Source: Psychroflexus aurantiacus (GTDB lineage: Bacteria; Bacteroidota; Bacteroidia; Flavobacteriales; Flavobacteriaceae). From it: DNA of 64,000 nucleotides. Location of the stretch: contig NZ_JAAIKD010000005.1 in the NCBI RefSeq assembly GCF_010820555.1, positions 62,001-126,000 of the forward strand, in the 5' to 3' direction. A program made the position numbers and the translations under genes. The notes under the pieces were generated by a model. The model searched no databases and had not been told where the DNA came from. It saw only the letters and a program-made list of their open reading frames with translations. Of the stretch, positions 26,393-35,626 are shown one piece after another; the first letter of the stretch is position 1; every line of letters starts with the position of its first letter.

Positions 26393-27217
26393 CTAAGGCT
26401 TTTCTTCATTTAATACTTCGTAAGCTTCTTCTCTCCTTACATTTTCAATGACGTAAATGTGTTTCAAATTGGTCATGTCATTGAATAATCTGACAGAAAT
26501 GGTATAGTAACCCAGGTTTTCATTCAATTGGTAATCGCTAATGACGCCAATGGGAACATCTTCAGGAAAAATTAAAGAGCGCCCTCCGGTGGTGATGGTA
26601 TCTCCTAATTTCACAGGAGCAGATCTTGGGACATCTACCAGGTTCATAAGATTTGGATCTTTCCCGTTCCAGGTCAGGGTCCCAAAATGACTGGTATTTT
26701 TCAGCTTGGCATTGATGGAGGTGTTGGTGTTAAGAATTGAAATCACCCTGGAAAATTCTTTGCTTGCATCTATTACAATGCCAATGATGCCCTTGCTGGA
26801 AATAACACCAAGGTCTGCTTTGATGCTGTCTTTGGTTCCGCCTTCGATGAGCAGGTAATTGTCAATTTTATCGTAATAGTTGGAAATTACTCTAGCTTTC
26901 TGAATTCGGTATAATGTATCTGTGATATAGTCTAAATCAGGCTGTAGAGTGTCTTCTGCTGAAGTTGTATTCAAAAGCCTTCTCCTCAGGGTTTCATTCT
27001 CTTCCAAAAGAATTTCATTCTGAGTTTTCAGGTCAAAGTATTGATCCACGCTTTCAGTAGTACCTAATACTTTTCCGGTAATGAAATTGGCCGAAGAGAC
27101 CAGTTTGCTGTTGTGGTAAGTATGAGCCTGGAAAGTGAGTCCAAGCGCGATTGTCATAAGAATGATAAACACCAAACCTGTCTTATTTTTAATAAGAAAT
27201 AAAATGATTTGCTGCAT
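26393..27217 (-). CDS. mreC: Rod-shape-determining protein MreC
   Basis: A 274-residue bitopic protein: short cytoplasmic end, one membrane helix (about residues 11-28), coiled coil (DQYFDLKTQNEILLEENETL) and beta-domain with SKGIIGIVID and TGGRSLIFPEDVPIG. MreC links MreB inside with PBP2 outside. It abuts mreD with no gap and follows mreB by about ten bases. Confidence 0.95.
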   Translation of the reverse strand: MQQIILFLIKNKTGLVFIILMTIALGLTFQAHTYHNSKLVSSANFITGKVLGTTESVDQYFDLKTQNEILLEENETLRRRLLNTTSAEDTLQPDLDYITDTLYRIQKARVISNYYDKIDNYLLIEGGTKDSIKADLGVISSKGIIGIVIDASKEFSRVISILNTNTSINAKLKNTSHFGTLTWNGKDPNLMNLVDVPRSAPVKLGDTITTGGRSLIFPEDVPIGVISDYQLNENLGYYTISVRLFNDMTNLKHIYVIENVRREEAYEVLNEEKP

Positions 27218-27226
27218 AATTCAGGT

Positions 27227-28255
27227 CTATTTTAGGAGGACAGCTTTGTATTTCTCCAGGTCCTTCAGAGTAATCCCTGTTCCTCTTACTATAGCTCGCA
27301 ATGGATCTTCGGCAATGTAAACCGGTAAGTCTGTTTTTTGAGATAATCGCTTGTCCAGCCCTCTTAACATGGAGCCGCCACCAGCGAGATAAATCCCCGT
27401 GTTGTAAATATCTGCTGCCAATTCCGGAGGCGTCTGCGATAAGGTTTCCATGACAGCATCTTCAATTCTTAGGATGGATTTATCCAGGGCTTTTGCGATT
27501 TCTCTAAATGAAATTTCAACTTGTTTTGGTTTTCCGGTCAATAAATCACGACCCTGAACCCGCATGTCTTCGGGAGCCGTTTCCAGATCTTCAGTGGCAG
27601 AACCAATCTGTATTTTAATCTTTTCGGCAGTGCGCTCACCTATGAAAAGGTTATGCTGAGTACGCATGAAATAAATGATATCGTTGGTAAACACATCCCC
27701 TGCAATTTTCACAGATTTGTCGCAAACAATACCGCCAAGCGCGATTACGGCAATTTCGGTAGTACCACCACCTATATCCACAATCATATTTCCTTTAGGC
27801 TGCATAATATCCACGCCAATACCAATAGCCGCAGCCATAGGTTCGTGAATCAAATATACCTCTTTGCCATTCACACGTTCTGCCGAATCTTTTACAGCCC
27901 GCATTTCAACTTCTGTGATACCACTTGGAATACAGATGACCATGCGAAGCGAAGGGGTGAAAAGACGTTTCTTGAGCGCCGGAATTTCTTTGATGAACAT
28001 GCTAATCATCTGCTCACTGGCATCAAAATCTGCAATAACCCCGTCTTTTAAGGGACGAATGGTTTTGATGTTTTCATGCGTTTTTCCCTGCATCATGGCA
28101 GCTTCTTTTCCTACCGCAATAATTTTTCCAGTTAAACGATTTCTGGCGACAATAGATGGACTGTCTACCACTACTTTATCATTATGAATGATGAGTGTAT
28201 TGGCTGTTCCTAAATCTATGGCTATATCTTCGGTAAGAAAATCAAAAAATCCCAT
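27227..28255 (-). CDS. mreB: Actin-like cell shape protein MreB
   Basis: A 342-residue actin homologue with the nucleotide-binding phosphate 1 motif (EDIAIDLGTANTLI), phosphate 2 (VDIGGGTTEIAVI), and adenosine motif (IYLAGGGSMLRGLDKRL). It polymerises on the inner membrane and positions the elongasome. Forms an operon with mreC and mreD; purH starts the cluster 35 bases upstream on the same strand. Confidence 0.97.
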   Translation of the reverse strand: MGFFDFLTEDIAIDLGTANTLIIHNDKVVVDSPSIVARNRLTGKIIAVGKEAAMMQGKTHENIKTIRPLKDGVIADFDASEQMISMFIKEIPALKKRLFTPSLRMVICIPSGITEVEMRAVKDSAERVNGKEVYLIHEPMAAAIGIGVDIMQPKGNMIVDIGGGTTEIAVIALGGIVCDKSVKIAGDVFTNDIIYFMRTQHNLFIGERTAEKIKIQIGSATEDLETAPEDMRVQGRDLLTGKPKQVEISFREIAKALDKSILRIEDAVMETLSQTPPELAADIYNTGIYLAGGGSMLRGLDKRLSQKTDLPVYIAEDPLRAIVRGTGITLKDLEKYKAVLLK

Positions 28256-28289
28256 GTGTTTATTGTTTAAAGAGGATAAAGTTAATTAA

Positions 28290-29822
28290 TTAATGCTTAA
28301 AATGACGTGTTCCTGTCATTACCATGGAAATATTATTTTCGTTGCAGTAGTCGATGCTTAATTCGTCTTTTATAGAGCCTCCTGGTTGAATGACCGAGGT
28401 GATTCCTGCATGGCCTGCAATTTCAACACAGTCTGGGAAAGGGAAGAAGGCATCGCTGGCCATGACCGAATTTCTCAAATCGAATTTAAAATTCAACGCC
28501 TTTTTAATGGCATGATTCAGGGCGTCTACTCTGGAAGTTTGTCCCGTTCCACTGGCCAGTAATTGTTTGTTTTTGGCCAGAACAATGGTGTTGGACTTGG
28601 TGTGTTTACATATTTTGGAGGCAAACAACAGGTCTTCTACCTGAGCATCACTCGGTGATAATTTGGTAACTGTTTTCAAATCTTCAACGGCATCCGTTTT
28701 GGCATCCCTGTCCTGAACCAAAACCCCATTGAGGCAGGTTCTGACTATTTTATCAGAAAATTGAAACAGCTTTTGAACCAAAACGATCCTGTTTTTCTTT
28801 TTTGTCAGAATTTCCAATGCTTCATCGGTATAGGCCGGGGCAATCACCACTTCACAAAAGAGGTTATGAATTTCCTCAGCGGTGGCTTTGTCCAGTTCTG
28901 AATTTGAAATCAATATGCCGCCAAAGGCAGAAACGGGGTCTCCGGCTAAAGCATCTGCATAGGCCTGGTGAATTGTCTCTCGTTGCGCCAGACCACAGGC
29001 ATTGTTGTGCTTTAAGATCGCGAAAGTTGGGGCTTCCTGATAAAATTCTGACATCAGATTGACAGCAGCATCTACATCTAGCAAGTTGTTGTAAGACAAT
29101 TCCTTGCCGTGAAGCTTATTGAAGACCTTGTCAAAATCGCCGAAGAAAAAGCCCTGCTGATGAGGATTTTCGCCGTAACGCAATGCTTTTCCTTTATCAA
29201 AGCTTTGTTTATGACTAGGAAGAGCTTCAGTGGTATTGAAATAATTGAAAATCGCGGTGTCGTAGTGCGAGGATATTTGAAAAGCTTTGGCTGCAAAATT
29301 CTTTCTTTGTGAAAGGCTTACAACGCCTTTGTTTTCTTTTAGAATGTCTTCAAAAGCGGCGTAATCCTCTCGTGAAGAAATGCAGAGCACATCTTTGAAG
29401 TTTTTGGCTGCAGCTCTGATGAGCGAAATACCGCCAATATCGATTTTTTCAATGATATCCTGTTCGGTAGCACCGGAAGCCACGGTATCTTCAAAAGGAT
29501 ATAAATCTACAATAACCAGATCAATCTGAGGGATGTCGTAAGCTTTCAGCTCTTCCTGGTCCGGGGCATGGTCGGCACGGTTTAAAATTCCTCCGAAAAC
29601 TTTAGGGTGAAGCGTCTTAACCCGCCCTCCCAGTATGGAAGGATAGGAGGTCAGGTCCTCCACAGGGGTGACGTGTATTCCAAGATCAGTTATGAATTTT
29701 TCAGTACCTCCGGTAGAGTAAATTTCGACACCTAACTGGTTTAAGGTTTTCACAATAGGCGCTAAGCCTTCTTTGTGATAAACAGATATTAGGGCGGACT
29801 TTATTCCTTTTGCTTGAGCCAT
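28290..29822 (-). CDS. purH: Bifunctional AICAR transformylase/IMP cyclohydrolase
   Basis: A 510-residue PurH. I use the ATG at 29822 (MAQAKGIKSALISVYHKEG) since the frame's upstream extension lacks homology. The N-terminal MGS-like IMP cyclohydrolase domain has STGGTEKF and PVEDLTSYPSILGGRVKTLHP; the transformylase part has KGKALRYGENPHQQG and KHNNACG. The protein catalyses the last two steps of IMP synthesis. Order purH-mreBCD is usual in Bacteroidota. Confidence 0.96.
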   Translation of the reverse strand: MAQAKGIKSALISVYHKEGLAPIVKTLNQLGVEIYSTGGTEKFITDLGIHVTPVEDLTSYPSILGGRVKTLHPKVFGGILNRADHAPDQEELKAYDIPQIDLVIVDLYPFEDTVASGATEQDIIEKIDIGGISLIRAAAKNFKDVLCISSREDYAAFEDILKENKGVVSLSQRKNFAAKAFQISSHYDTAIFNYFNTTEALPSHKQSFDKGKALRYGENPHQQGFFFGDFDKVFNKLHGKELSYNNLLDVDAAVNLMSEFYQEAPTFAILKHNNACGLAQRETIHQAYADALAGDPVSAFGGILISNSELDKATAEEIHNLFCEVVIAPAYTDEALEILTKKKNRIVLVQKLFQFSDKIVRTCLNGVLVQDRDAKTDAVEDLKTVTKLSPSDAQVEDLLFASKICKHTKSNTIVLAKNKQLLASGTGQTSRVDALNHAIKKALNFKFDLRNSVMASDAFFPFPDCVEIAGHAGITSVIQPGGSIKDELSIDYCNENNISMVMTGTRHFKH

Positions 29823-29846
29823 TTTAAGATTCTTTTTTAGATGATG

Positions 29847-29854
29847 CAAAAGTA
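29847..29854 (-). promoter_or_regulatory. Bacteroidota -7 box of purH
   Basis: On the minus strand the bases read TACTTTTG, matching TAnnTTTG, 25-32 bases before the purH ATG. A TTGAC sequence lies only about nine bases further upstream, too close for a normal -33. Confidence 0.5.
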
Positions 29855-29965
29855 GGACTTTGTCAAGGAATAATTAATTCTTGACTCTCAATTATTTATA
29901 AAAAATCAAGTCCGTAAAACATTAAGTCTTTGCATGCTGAACGTGTTTCAGTAGCAAGCTTCAAT

Positions 29966-29999
29966 AAAAAAACCTGCCTTGTAAAAATCAAGACAGGTT
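29966..29999 (-). terminator. Rho-independent terminator for the cys operon
   Basis: Read on the minus strand, AACCTGTCTTG pairs with CAAGGCAGGTT (one wobble) around a seven-base loop, followed by a T run (complement of A at 29966-29972). It lies about 245 bases past the cysN stop. Confidence 0.75.
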
Positions 30000-30022
30000 A
30001 TGGTTTTAAACCTCACTCAGGC

Positions 30023-30047
30023 CTCACAGGTTTTCAAAACCTGTGAG
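30023..30047. repeat. Palindromic repeat CTCACAGG...CCTGTGAG (copy 1)
   Basis: A near-perfect palindrome: CTCACAGGTTTT, central C, AAAACCTGTGAG (30023-30047). The same core occurs at 36945 and in part at 37033. Such elements are dispersed intergenic repeats (REP-like) in Flavobacteriia by my recollection. Confidence 0.7.
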
Positions 30048-30243
30048 ACCTATTCTGAGACTAGTCTTTTTTCTTTAGAAACTTTGGGATGGGTCAAAGA
30101 AAAAAGATTAAAATTAATGATTCAAAAATGTTCAACTTGCCTTAAAAAAATAGAGTAAACTATCGGGTTTTACTAAAAACCTAACTTTAGCAACCTCTCG
30201 GCTAGTTCATTATAAACACAAGTGACAAGCTTATATCCTGTGT

Positions 30244-31500
30244 CTATACAATCATACCTGCAGCAACGGTTTCTTTGGTGGATTCGTCTACCAAAATAAT
30301 ACTTCCTGTACTTCTATTGTCCCTGTAGGAATCCAGCATCAGGCGATGAGAGGTTTTAAGCTGAACCCGTGCAATGTCATTCATTTTCAAATCTTTATCC
30401 GCTTCATTTCTTTTGAAGGTGTTCACGTCCATCTTGTAAACGATGTTTTTGATGACTGCCTTTTGCTCGTTGGAGGTGTGCATAATCGTATACTTTGTTC
30501 TTGGCTTTACCGGAGCATTATTCAGCCAGCATAACATCACATCAAACTCCTGAGAGAGTTCGGGCTGATTGTTCACTTTTACAATCATATCCCCGCGGCT
30601 GATGTCGATATCGTCTTCTAAAGTAATCGCAACAGACATGGGTGCAAAGGCTTCCTGAATTTCCTTTTCCCCCGCATTGATGCTTTTGATTTTTGAGGTA
30701 AAGCCTGAAGGCAATACGGCGATTTCATCCCCAACCCGGTAAATACCGCTGGCGATTCTCCCGGCGTAACCTCTGTAATCTTCAAAACCTTTGCGCTGGG
30801 GTCTCAAGACCGTCTGTACTGGAAATCTCGCATCTATTTTGTTGATGTCACTGCTGATGTGAAGGGTTTCCAACTCGTATAACATGGGGGAACCCTGAAA
30901 CCAGGGCATATGTTCTGAACGATTCACCACATTATCCCCATTCAAAGCACTGATGGGAATGTAACGCACATCTTTAATCAGTAATTTTGAAGAAAACTCC
31001 TCAAACTGCTCCACTATGGTGTTGAAGGTGTCTTCAGAATAATCTACCAAATCCATTTTATTGATGCACACGATAATGTGTGGGATATTCAATAAGGAAG
31101 CGATGAAGGTATGTCTCTTGGTTTGTTCTATCACACCGTGTCTGGCGTCGATCAAAACAACGGCTGCGTTTGCGGTAGATGCTCCGGTCACCATGTTTCT
31201 GGTATACTGAATATGACCCGGGGTGTCGGCGATGATGAATTTACGCTTTGGGGTGGTGAAGTATCTGTAGGCCACATCTATGGTAATGCCCTGTTCGCGT
31301 TCATCTTTGAGCCCATCGGTAAACATGGCCAGGTCTACCCCTTCGATACCTTTTTGCTTGCTGGAATTTTCCACAGCAGCGAGCTGGTCTTCAAAAATGG
31401 ATTTGGAATCGTAAAGCAATCGTCCAATAAGTGTGCTTTTTCCATCGTCCACACTACCGGCAGTCGTAAATCTAAGCAGTTGATTTTTATCTATTTTCAT
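30244..31500 (-). CDS. cysN: Sulfate adenylyltransferase subunit 1 (GTPase)
   Basis: A 418-residue elongation-factor-like GTPase. I chose the ATG at 31500 (MKIDKNQLLRFTTAG) over an upstream TTG. GTP-binding elements are intact: AGSVDDGKST (P loop), DTPGH (G3) and NKMD (G4). It drives sulfate activation to APS with CysD. It is the last gene of the cysQ-cysC-cysD-cysN run, 53 bases after cysD, and a terminator lies downstream. Confidence 0.96.
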   Translation of the reverse strand: MKIDKNQLLRFTTAGSVDDGKSTLIGRLLYDSKSIFEDQLAAVENSSKQKGIEGVDLAMFTDGLKDEREQGITIDVAYRYFTTPKRKFIIADTPGHIQYTRNMVTGASTANAAVVLIDARHGVIEQTKRHTFIASLLNIPHIIVCINKMDLVDYSEDTFNTIVEQFEEFSSKLLIKDVRYIPISALNGDNVVNRSEHMPWFQGSPMLYELETLHISSDINKIDARFPVQTVLRPQRKGFEDYRGYAGRIASGIYRVGDEIAVLPSGFTSKIKSINAGEKEIQEAFAPMSVAITLEDDIDISRGDMIVKVNNQPELSQEFDVMLCWLNNAPVKPRTKYTIMHTSNEQKAVIKNIVYKMDVNTFKRNEADKDLKMNDIARVQLKTSHRLMLDSYRDNRSTGSIILVDESTKETVAAGMIV

Positions 31501-31553
31501 CGTATAATCAGTTTTGTAATCAGAATTTTTAAGTGGTTTCAAAAAATAATGGC

Positions 31554-32459
31554 CTAAAAGTAACCGTCTTTTTTACGGTCTTCCATGGCGGTTTCAGAGC
31601 GCTTGTCATCGCTTCGGTTACCGCGTTCGGTTTCTCTCATGGTAGAAACCTCTTCCACGATTTTGTCCATGGTATCTGCGTCAGATTCTATTCCTCCAGT
31701 AATGGTAATATCACCAAGGGTTCTGAAACGTATTTTTTTAGTGACAATTTCTTCATTGCTTTCCAATACAAGAAATTCTGAATTCGGAATCCAGGACCCA
31801 TTTCTTTTCACCACTTCACGCTCGTGAGCCAGATACAAAGAGGGGATTTCTATGTTTTCTATGGCGAGGTAATTCCACACATCCATCTCGGTCCAGTTGC
31901 TTATAGGAAAGGCTCTGAAATGTTCGCCTTCAAAGTATTTTCCATTGAGCAGGTTCCAGAGTTCCGGACGCTGATTTTTTGGATCCCATTGCCCAAACTC
32001 ATCTCTGTGGGAAAAGAAACGTTCCTTTGCTCTTGCTTTTTCTTCATCCCGACGTCCGCCACCAATAGCACAGTCAATTTTATGTTCTTCAATCGTGTCG
32101 AGCAGGGTCGTGATCTGCAGGGCATTTCGGGTTGCATTTTTACCTTTTTCTTCAGCCACTCGTCCCGTATCTATCGATTTCTGAACGGAACCTACAATAA
32201 GGTTGACCCCGAGTTTTTCGACGATGTCATCTCTAAACTGTATGGCTTCCGGAAAATTATGTCCCGTATCCACGTGCATCAGAGCGAATGGAATTTTGGC
32301 CGGATGAAAGGCTTTTTTGGCCAGATGGGTAACCAGTATCGAATCTTTCCCTCCGGAAAATAAAATCACCGGATTTTCAAATTGAGCCCAGACTTCTCTC
32401 AAAATAAAGATAGCTTCAGACTCTAGTTCTTCTAGATAATTTAAATAATATGTGCTCAT
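31554..32459 (-). CDS. cysD: Sulfate adenylyltransferase subunit 2
   Basis: A 301-residue PP-loop ATP pyrophosphatase with the SGGKDS motif near residue 35 and the conserved GGRRDEEKARAKER segment. It adenylates sulfate to APS together with CysN. It starts four bases after cysC. The C-terminus (RSETAMEDRKKDGYF) matches the usual CysD end. Confidence 0.96.
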   Translation of the reverse strand: MSTYYLNYLEELESEAIFILREVWAQFENPVILFSGGKDSILVTHLAKKAFHPAKIPFALMHVDTGHNFPEAIQFRDDIVEKLGVNLIVGSVQKSIDTGRVAEEKGKNATRNALQITTLLDTIEEHKIDCAIGGGRRDEEKARAKERFFSHRDEFGQWDPKNQRPELWNLLNGKYFEGEHFRAFPISNWTEMDVWNYLAIENIEIPSLYLAHEREVVKRNGSWIPNSEFLVLESNEEIVTKKIRFRTLGDITITGGIESDADTMDKIVEEVSTMRETERGNRSDDKRSETAMEDRKKDGYF

Positions 32460-32463
32460 GAAC

Positions 32464-33057
32464 TTATATTCTATGGGTTTCTTCTAAATAATTAATGACG
32501 ATCTGTACGGCTTCCTCCACCTTGGTCTGTTTTGTTTTGATGTGGATTTCAGGGTTTTTGGGAGCCTCGTAAGGCGCATCGATGCCTGTAAAATTTTTGA
32601 TTTCTCCGGCTCTGGCTTTTTTGTAAAGGCCTTTAACATCGCGACGCTCGCATTCTTCGAGAGGGGTGTCTACAAAAACTTCGATGATATCGTTTTCCCC
32701 AACAATTTGCTTCACCTGCTCGCGGTCTGAAATTAAGGGAGACACAAAAGCAGCCAGGGTAACCACGCCGGCATCTACAAATAATTTGGCAACTTCAGCA
32801 ATGCGTCTTAAATTTTCAAGTCTGTCTTCTTTGGTAAAGCCCAGTCCCTTATTGATGCCGCTTCTAATGTTATCCCCATCCAGGGCATAGGTGGTGATGC
32901 CTTTATAAAACAACTCCTCTTCCACCTTGTTCGCGATGGTTGACTTTCCAGAACCCGATAGGCCCGTAAACCAAAGCACGAAAGACTCGTGCCCATTCAC
33001 TTTATTTCTTTGTGATCTTGAGATGTCGTAATCGTGTAGGACTATATTTTCGCTCAT
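32464..33057 (-). CDS. cysC: Adenylylsulfate kinase
   Basis: A 197-residue APS kinase with Walker A GLSGSGKST and the family elements ALDGDNIRSG and DTPLEECERRDVKGLYKKA. It phosphorylates APS to PAPS, the donor for sulfate reduction or sulfotransferases. It overlaps cysQ by four bases (ATGA), and cysD follows directly. No cysH or sulfite reductase gene is in the window, so PAPS may feed sulfation of cell-surface molecules or be reduced elsewhere. Confidence 0.95.
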   Translation of the reverse strand: MSENIVLHDYDISRSQRNKVNGHESFVLWFTGLSGSGKSTIANKVEEELFYKGITTYALDGDNIRSGINKGLGFTKEDRLENLRRIAEVAKLFVDAGVVTLAAFVSPLISDREQVKQIVGENDIIEVFVDTPLEECERRDVKGLYKKARAGEIKNFTGIDAPYEAPKNPEIHIKTKQTKVEEAVQIVINYLEETHRI

Positions 33058-33854
33058 AATTCTGTTTTTACATGAAAGTAGCCGTTCAGTAAATTCTCCC
33101 GATTGTAAAGCATTTCTTCCTGCGTATCCAGACTTGTCACTTCCAGGCCTACAGCTTTACAAATGGCCTGACCGGCCGCTGTATCCCATTCCATGGTAGG
33201 TGCATAGCGCGGATAGACATCTGCCTGACCTTCTGCTACCAAACAGAATTTTAAGGAACTTCCTTTGGACACGATTTCTATGGGTTTTTGATGTTCCTTT
33301 TTTAAAGTCTCAACATGATCCAGTGTGTCCTGATTCATATGAGACCGACTTCCTACCACGCGTATGGGACTGGAATTCCGGCTAGGTTGCAAAGCTGTAG
33401 CCCTGTTCAGCAGAGACTGCAGGTCTGTATCGTTTTCCGGTACGGCAACTTTAAAAGCCTGTCCGGCGTCAACATCCCCAACATAAAGCAGCCGCTGTGC
33501 AGGGACATAAATGACTCCAAACACCGGTTTTTGTTCGTTGATTAAAGCAATGTTGACTGTGAATTCCCCGTTTTTCTTCACAAATTCTTTGGTGCCATCC
33601 AGCGGATCCACAATCCAGCACTGTGTCCAGGATTTCCGCTCGGCATAGTCAGTTTGCTTGTTTTCTTCGCTTATGATTGGAATGGACGTCCTCTCTAAAT
33701 ACGACATAATCACCGCATTGGCATGTTTGTCGGCTTGAGTAAGCGGTGATGCATCATCTTTGTATTCTACATCAAAATCCTCTCTGTAGATTTCCATAAT
33801 CGCATCTCCGGCTTTTATGGAAGCTTCAATCGCTTTAAGGTAATTTTCCTGCAT
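33054..33854 (-). CDS. cysQ: 3'(2'),5'-bisphosphate nucleotidase
   Basis: A 266-residue inositol-monophosphatase-fold enzyme with the Mg-binding motifs SEENKQ, DPLDGTKEF and EWDTAAGQAI. CysQ removes the 3'-phosphate from PAP, the by-product of PAPS use, and prevents its build-up. It leads the minus-strand cys operon and overlaps cysC by four bases. Confidence 0.93.
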   Translation of the reverse strand: MQENYLKAIEASIKAGDAIMEIYREDFDVEYKDDASPLTQADKHANAVIMSYLERTSIPIISEENKQTDYAERKSWTQCWIVDPLDGTKEFVKKNGEFTVNIALINEQKPVFGVIYVPAQRLLYVGDVDAGQAFKVAVPENDTDLQSLLNRATALQPSRNSSPIRVVGSRSHMNQDTLDHVETLKKEHQKPIEIVSKGSSLKFCLVAEGQADVYPRYAPTMEWDTAAGQAICKAVGLEVTSLDTQEEMLYNRENLLNGYFHVKTEL

Positions 33855-33948
33855 TTATTCTTAGATTGTTAGTTCGAAACCCATTTGATTTCAACTCAAT
33901 GAAGCGCTTATATTCAGACACTTATGTGAATTCAAATCGGAGGCCGGG

Positions 33949-33956
33949 CAAAAGTA
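33949..33956 (-). promoter_or_regulatory. Bacteroidota -7 box of the cysQCDN operon
   Basis: Minus-strand TACTTTTG matches TAnnTTTG about 95-100 bases before the cysQ start, leaving an untranslated leader of about 90 bases. Confidence 0.5.
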
Positions 33957-34105
33957 TATAATTTCTACCAATTTAGTAGACTATTCAAATGGATTCCTAT
34001 GCTTTCTATGTTAAATTTATTCTGAATTTAAAGTAAGTTGGGTTGATTTTTGACGACTAATGCTGAACTTCGCAGTATCGACTGTCGTACATAAAAGAAA
34101 AGCTC

Positions 34106-34834
34106 ATGCAAATTTTTCGTCATCTAGTCTTAGTCATTTCAGTTTTCATAGGAGTATTCCAGCTTCAGGCCCAGGACATTCATAAACACCAGCAATGGGA
34201 TGAACTGCTGAAGATGTACGTGGATGATAACGGCCATGTTAATTATAAAGCGCTCAAAAAAAATCAGGAAGACTTAATAGTCTACCTGAATCTACTCAAT
34301 GAAAACCCGCCAGATCAGTCGTGGAACCGGGCTCAAAAGAAAGCCTACCTGATCAACGCTTACAACGCTTACACCGTCAAATTGATTATCGACAATTATC
34401 CTTTGGAAAGCATTCGAGACATTGGTGGATTTTTTAACAATCCCTTTACGACGGAGTTTGCAAAAATTGGCGGTAAAACCTATGCTCTGGACGATATTGA
34501 AAAGGGAATGCTTCTGAAGATGGGGGATCCCAGGGTGCATTTTGCGGTGAACTGTGCTTCAGAATCCTGTCCGAAGCTGGCTAACGAAGCCTATGTAGCA
34601 TCCAAACTGGATCAGCAGCTGGATGCGGCGGCAAAGCGATTTATCCTTTCAGACCAAAACAAGCTGTCAAAAAACCATGTTGAACTTTCTAAAATTTTCA
34701 AATGGTACGCTTCCGATTTTGAAACCGACACTACTTCTGTGATCGACTTTATCAATCAATATTCCGGGCAAAAAATCAATGAAGACGCCAGCATAGAGTA
34801 TTTGCCGTATTCCTGGAAATTGAACGAAAACTAA
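34106..34834 (+). CDS. Exported DUF547 protein
   Basis: A 242-residue protein with a signal peptide (cleavage near LQAQDI) and a DUF547 domain, seen from KKAYLINAYNAYTVKLI and VHFAVNCASESCPKL. The conserved Cys and His residues in this family suggest a cysteine-peptidase-like fold, but no activity is known to me. The stop overlaps the start of the glycosyltransferase gene by one base (TAATG), so the two are translated together. Confidence 0.88.
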   Translation: MQIFRHLVLVISVFIGVFQLQAQDIHKHQQWDELLKMYVDDNGHVNYKALKKNQEDLIVYLNLLNENPPDQSWNRAQKKAYLINAYNAYTVKLIIDNYPLESIRDIGGFFNNPFTTEFAKIGGKTYALDDIEKGMLLKMGDPRVHFAVNCASESCPKLANEAYVASKLDQQLDAAAKRFILSDQNKLSKNHVELSKIFKWYASDFETDTTSVIDFINQYSGQKINEDASIEYLPYSWKLNEN

Positions 34835-35547
34835 TGTCTATGCTAAGCATTATCATCCCTGTGTATAATGAAGCTGAGGTGATTGAAGCTAACCTCAAAC
34901 AGATTCAGAAGCGAATAAGCGCCGCTTCATGGGTAGATGAAATCCTGGTTGTCGATGGGGGAAGTAGTGACGATACCCTCATAAAAGCCAAAGCCGTAGA
35001 AGGCATCCGAGTTTTCGTAAGTCCTAAAGGACGACCTAAGCAGATGAATTTTGGAGCCAAACGCGCGACAGGTCAAATCTTATATTTTCTTCATATCGAT
35101 TCTTTCCCGCCCGAAAATTTTGATGAAATGATTGTCAATGCTTTCAAAAACGGACATGAGGCAGGTTGTTTTCAAATGAAATTCAGAAGCAGTCATCCCT
35201 GGTTGAAATTTACAGGCTGGTTAACGCAGTTTAAAGCCAGGTCCTGTAGAGGCGGAGACCAAAGTTTGTTTGTCACCAGGTCGCTTTTTGAAAACATTGG
35301 AGGTTATGATGAAAACTTCCTGATTTATGAAGACCATGAAATCCTGAAGCCCATCTATAAGCAAACCCGGTTTGAGGTGATTTCAGAGTGGATTTCGACC
35401 TCTGCGAGACGATATGAGGACAAGGGCATTCTGAAATTACAGCTTCTGTTTCTGGGAATCTATTTCAAAAAATGGCTGGGGGCTTCTTCAGAAGAACTTT
35501 TCAGGTTTTATGAAAAGCATATTAATAATACACCGACTAAAGCCTGA
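34834..35547 (+). CDS. TIGR04283-type family 2 glycosyltransferase (arsenosugar-biosynthesis-like)
   Basis: A 237-residue GT2 enzyme: SIIIPVYNEAEVIEANL at the start, the nucleotide-sugar motif VVDGGSSDDT, then SPKGRPKQMNFGA and LHIDSFPP. This arrangement is that of TIGR04283 glycosyltransferases, named from association with arsenosugar synthesis; many members in Bacteroidota lack the other arsenosugar genes, and none is seen here. It is translated with the DUF547 gene. Confidence 0.85.
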   Translation: MSMLSIIIPVYNEAEVIEANLKQIQKRISAASWVDEILVVDGGSSDDTLIKAKAVEGIRVFVSPKGRPKQMNFGAKRATGQILYFLHIDSFPPENFDEMIVNAFKNGHEAGCFQMKFRSSHPWLKFTGWLTQFKARSCRGGDQSLFVTRSLFENIGGYDENFLIYEDHEILKPIYKQTRFEVISEWISTSARRYEDKGILKLQLLFLGIYFKKWLGASSEELFRFYEKHINNTPTKA

Positions 35548-35626
35548 GATTGCTTTACTTTTGAATAAACTTTAGTAATTTCAGCATCAGATATCCGACT
35601 AGCGTACTAATTAAAACCTGAAGAGT

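Larger units (their letters stand above)
29823..30243. other. Intergenic region between cysN and purH
   Basis: About 420 bases without a gene. It contains the purH promoter box at 29847, the cysN terminator at 29966-29999, and a palindromic repeat at 30023. The rest (about 30060-30240) is AT-rich, with no ORF or RNA structure that I could support. Confidence 0.6.
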
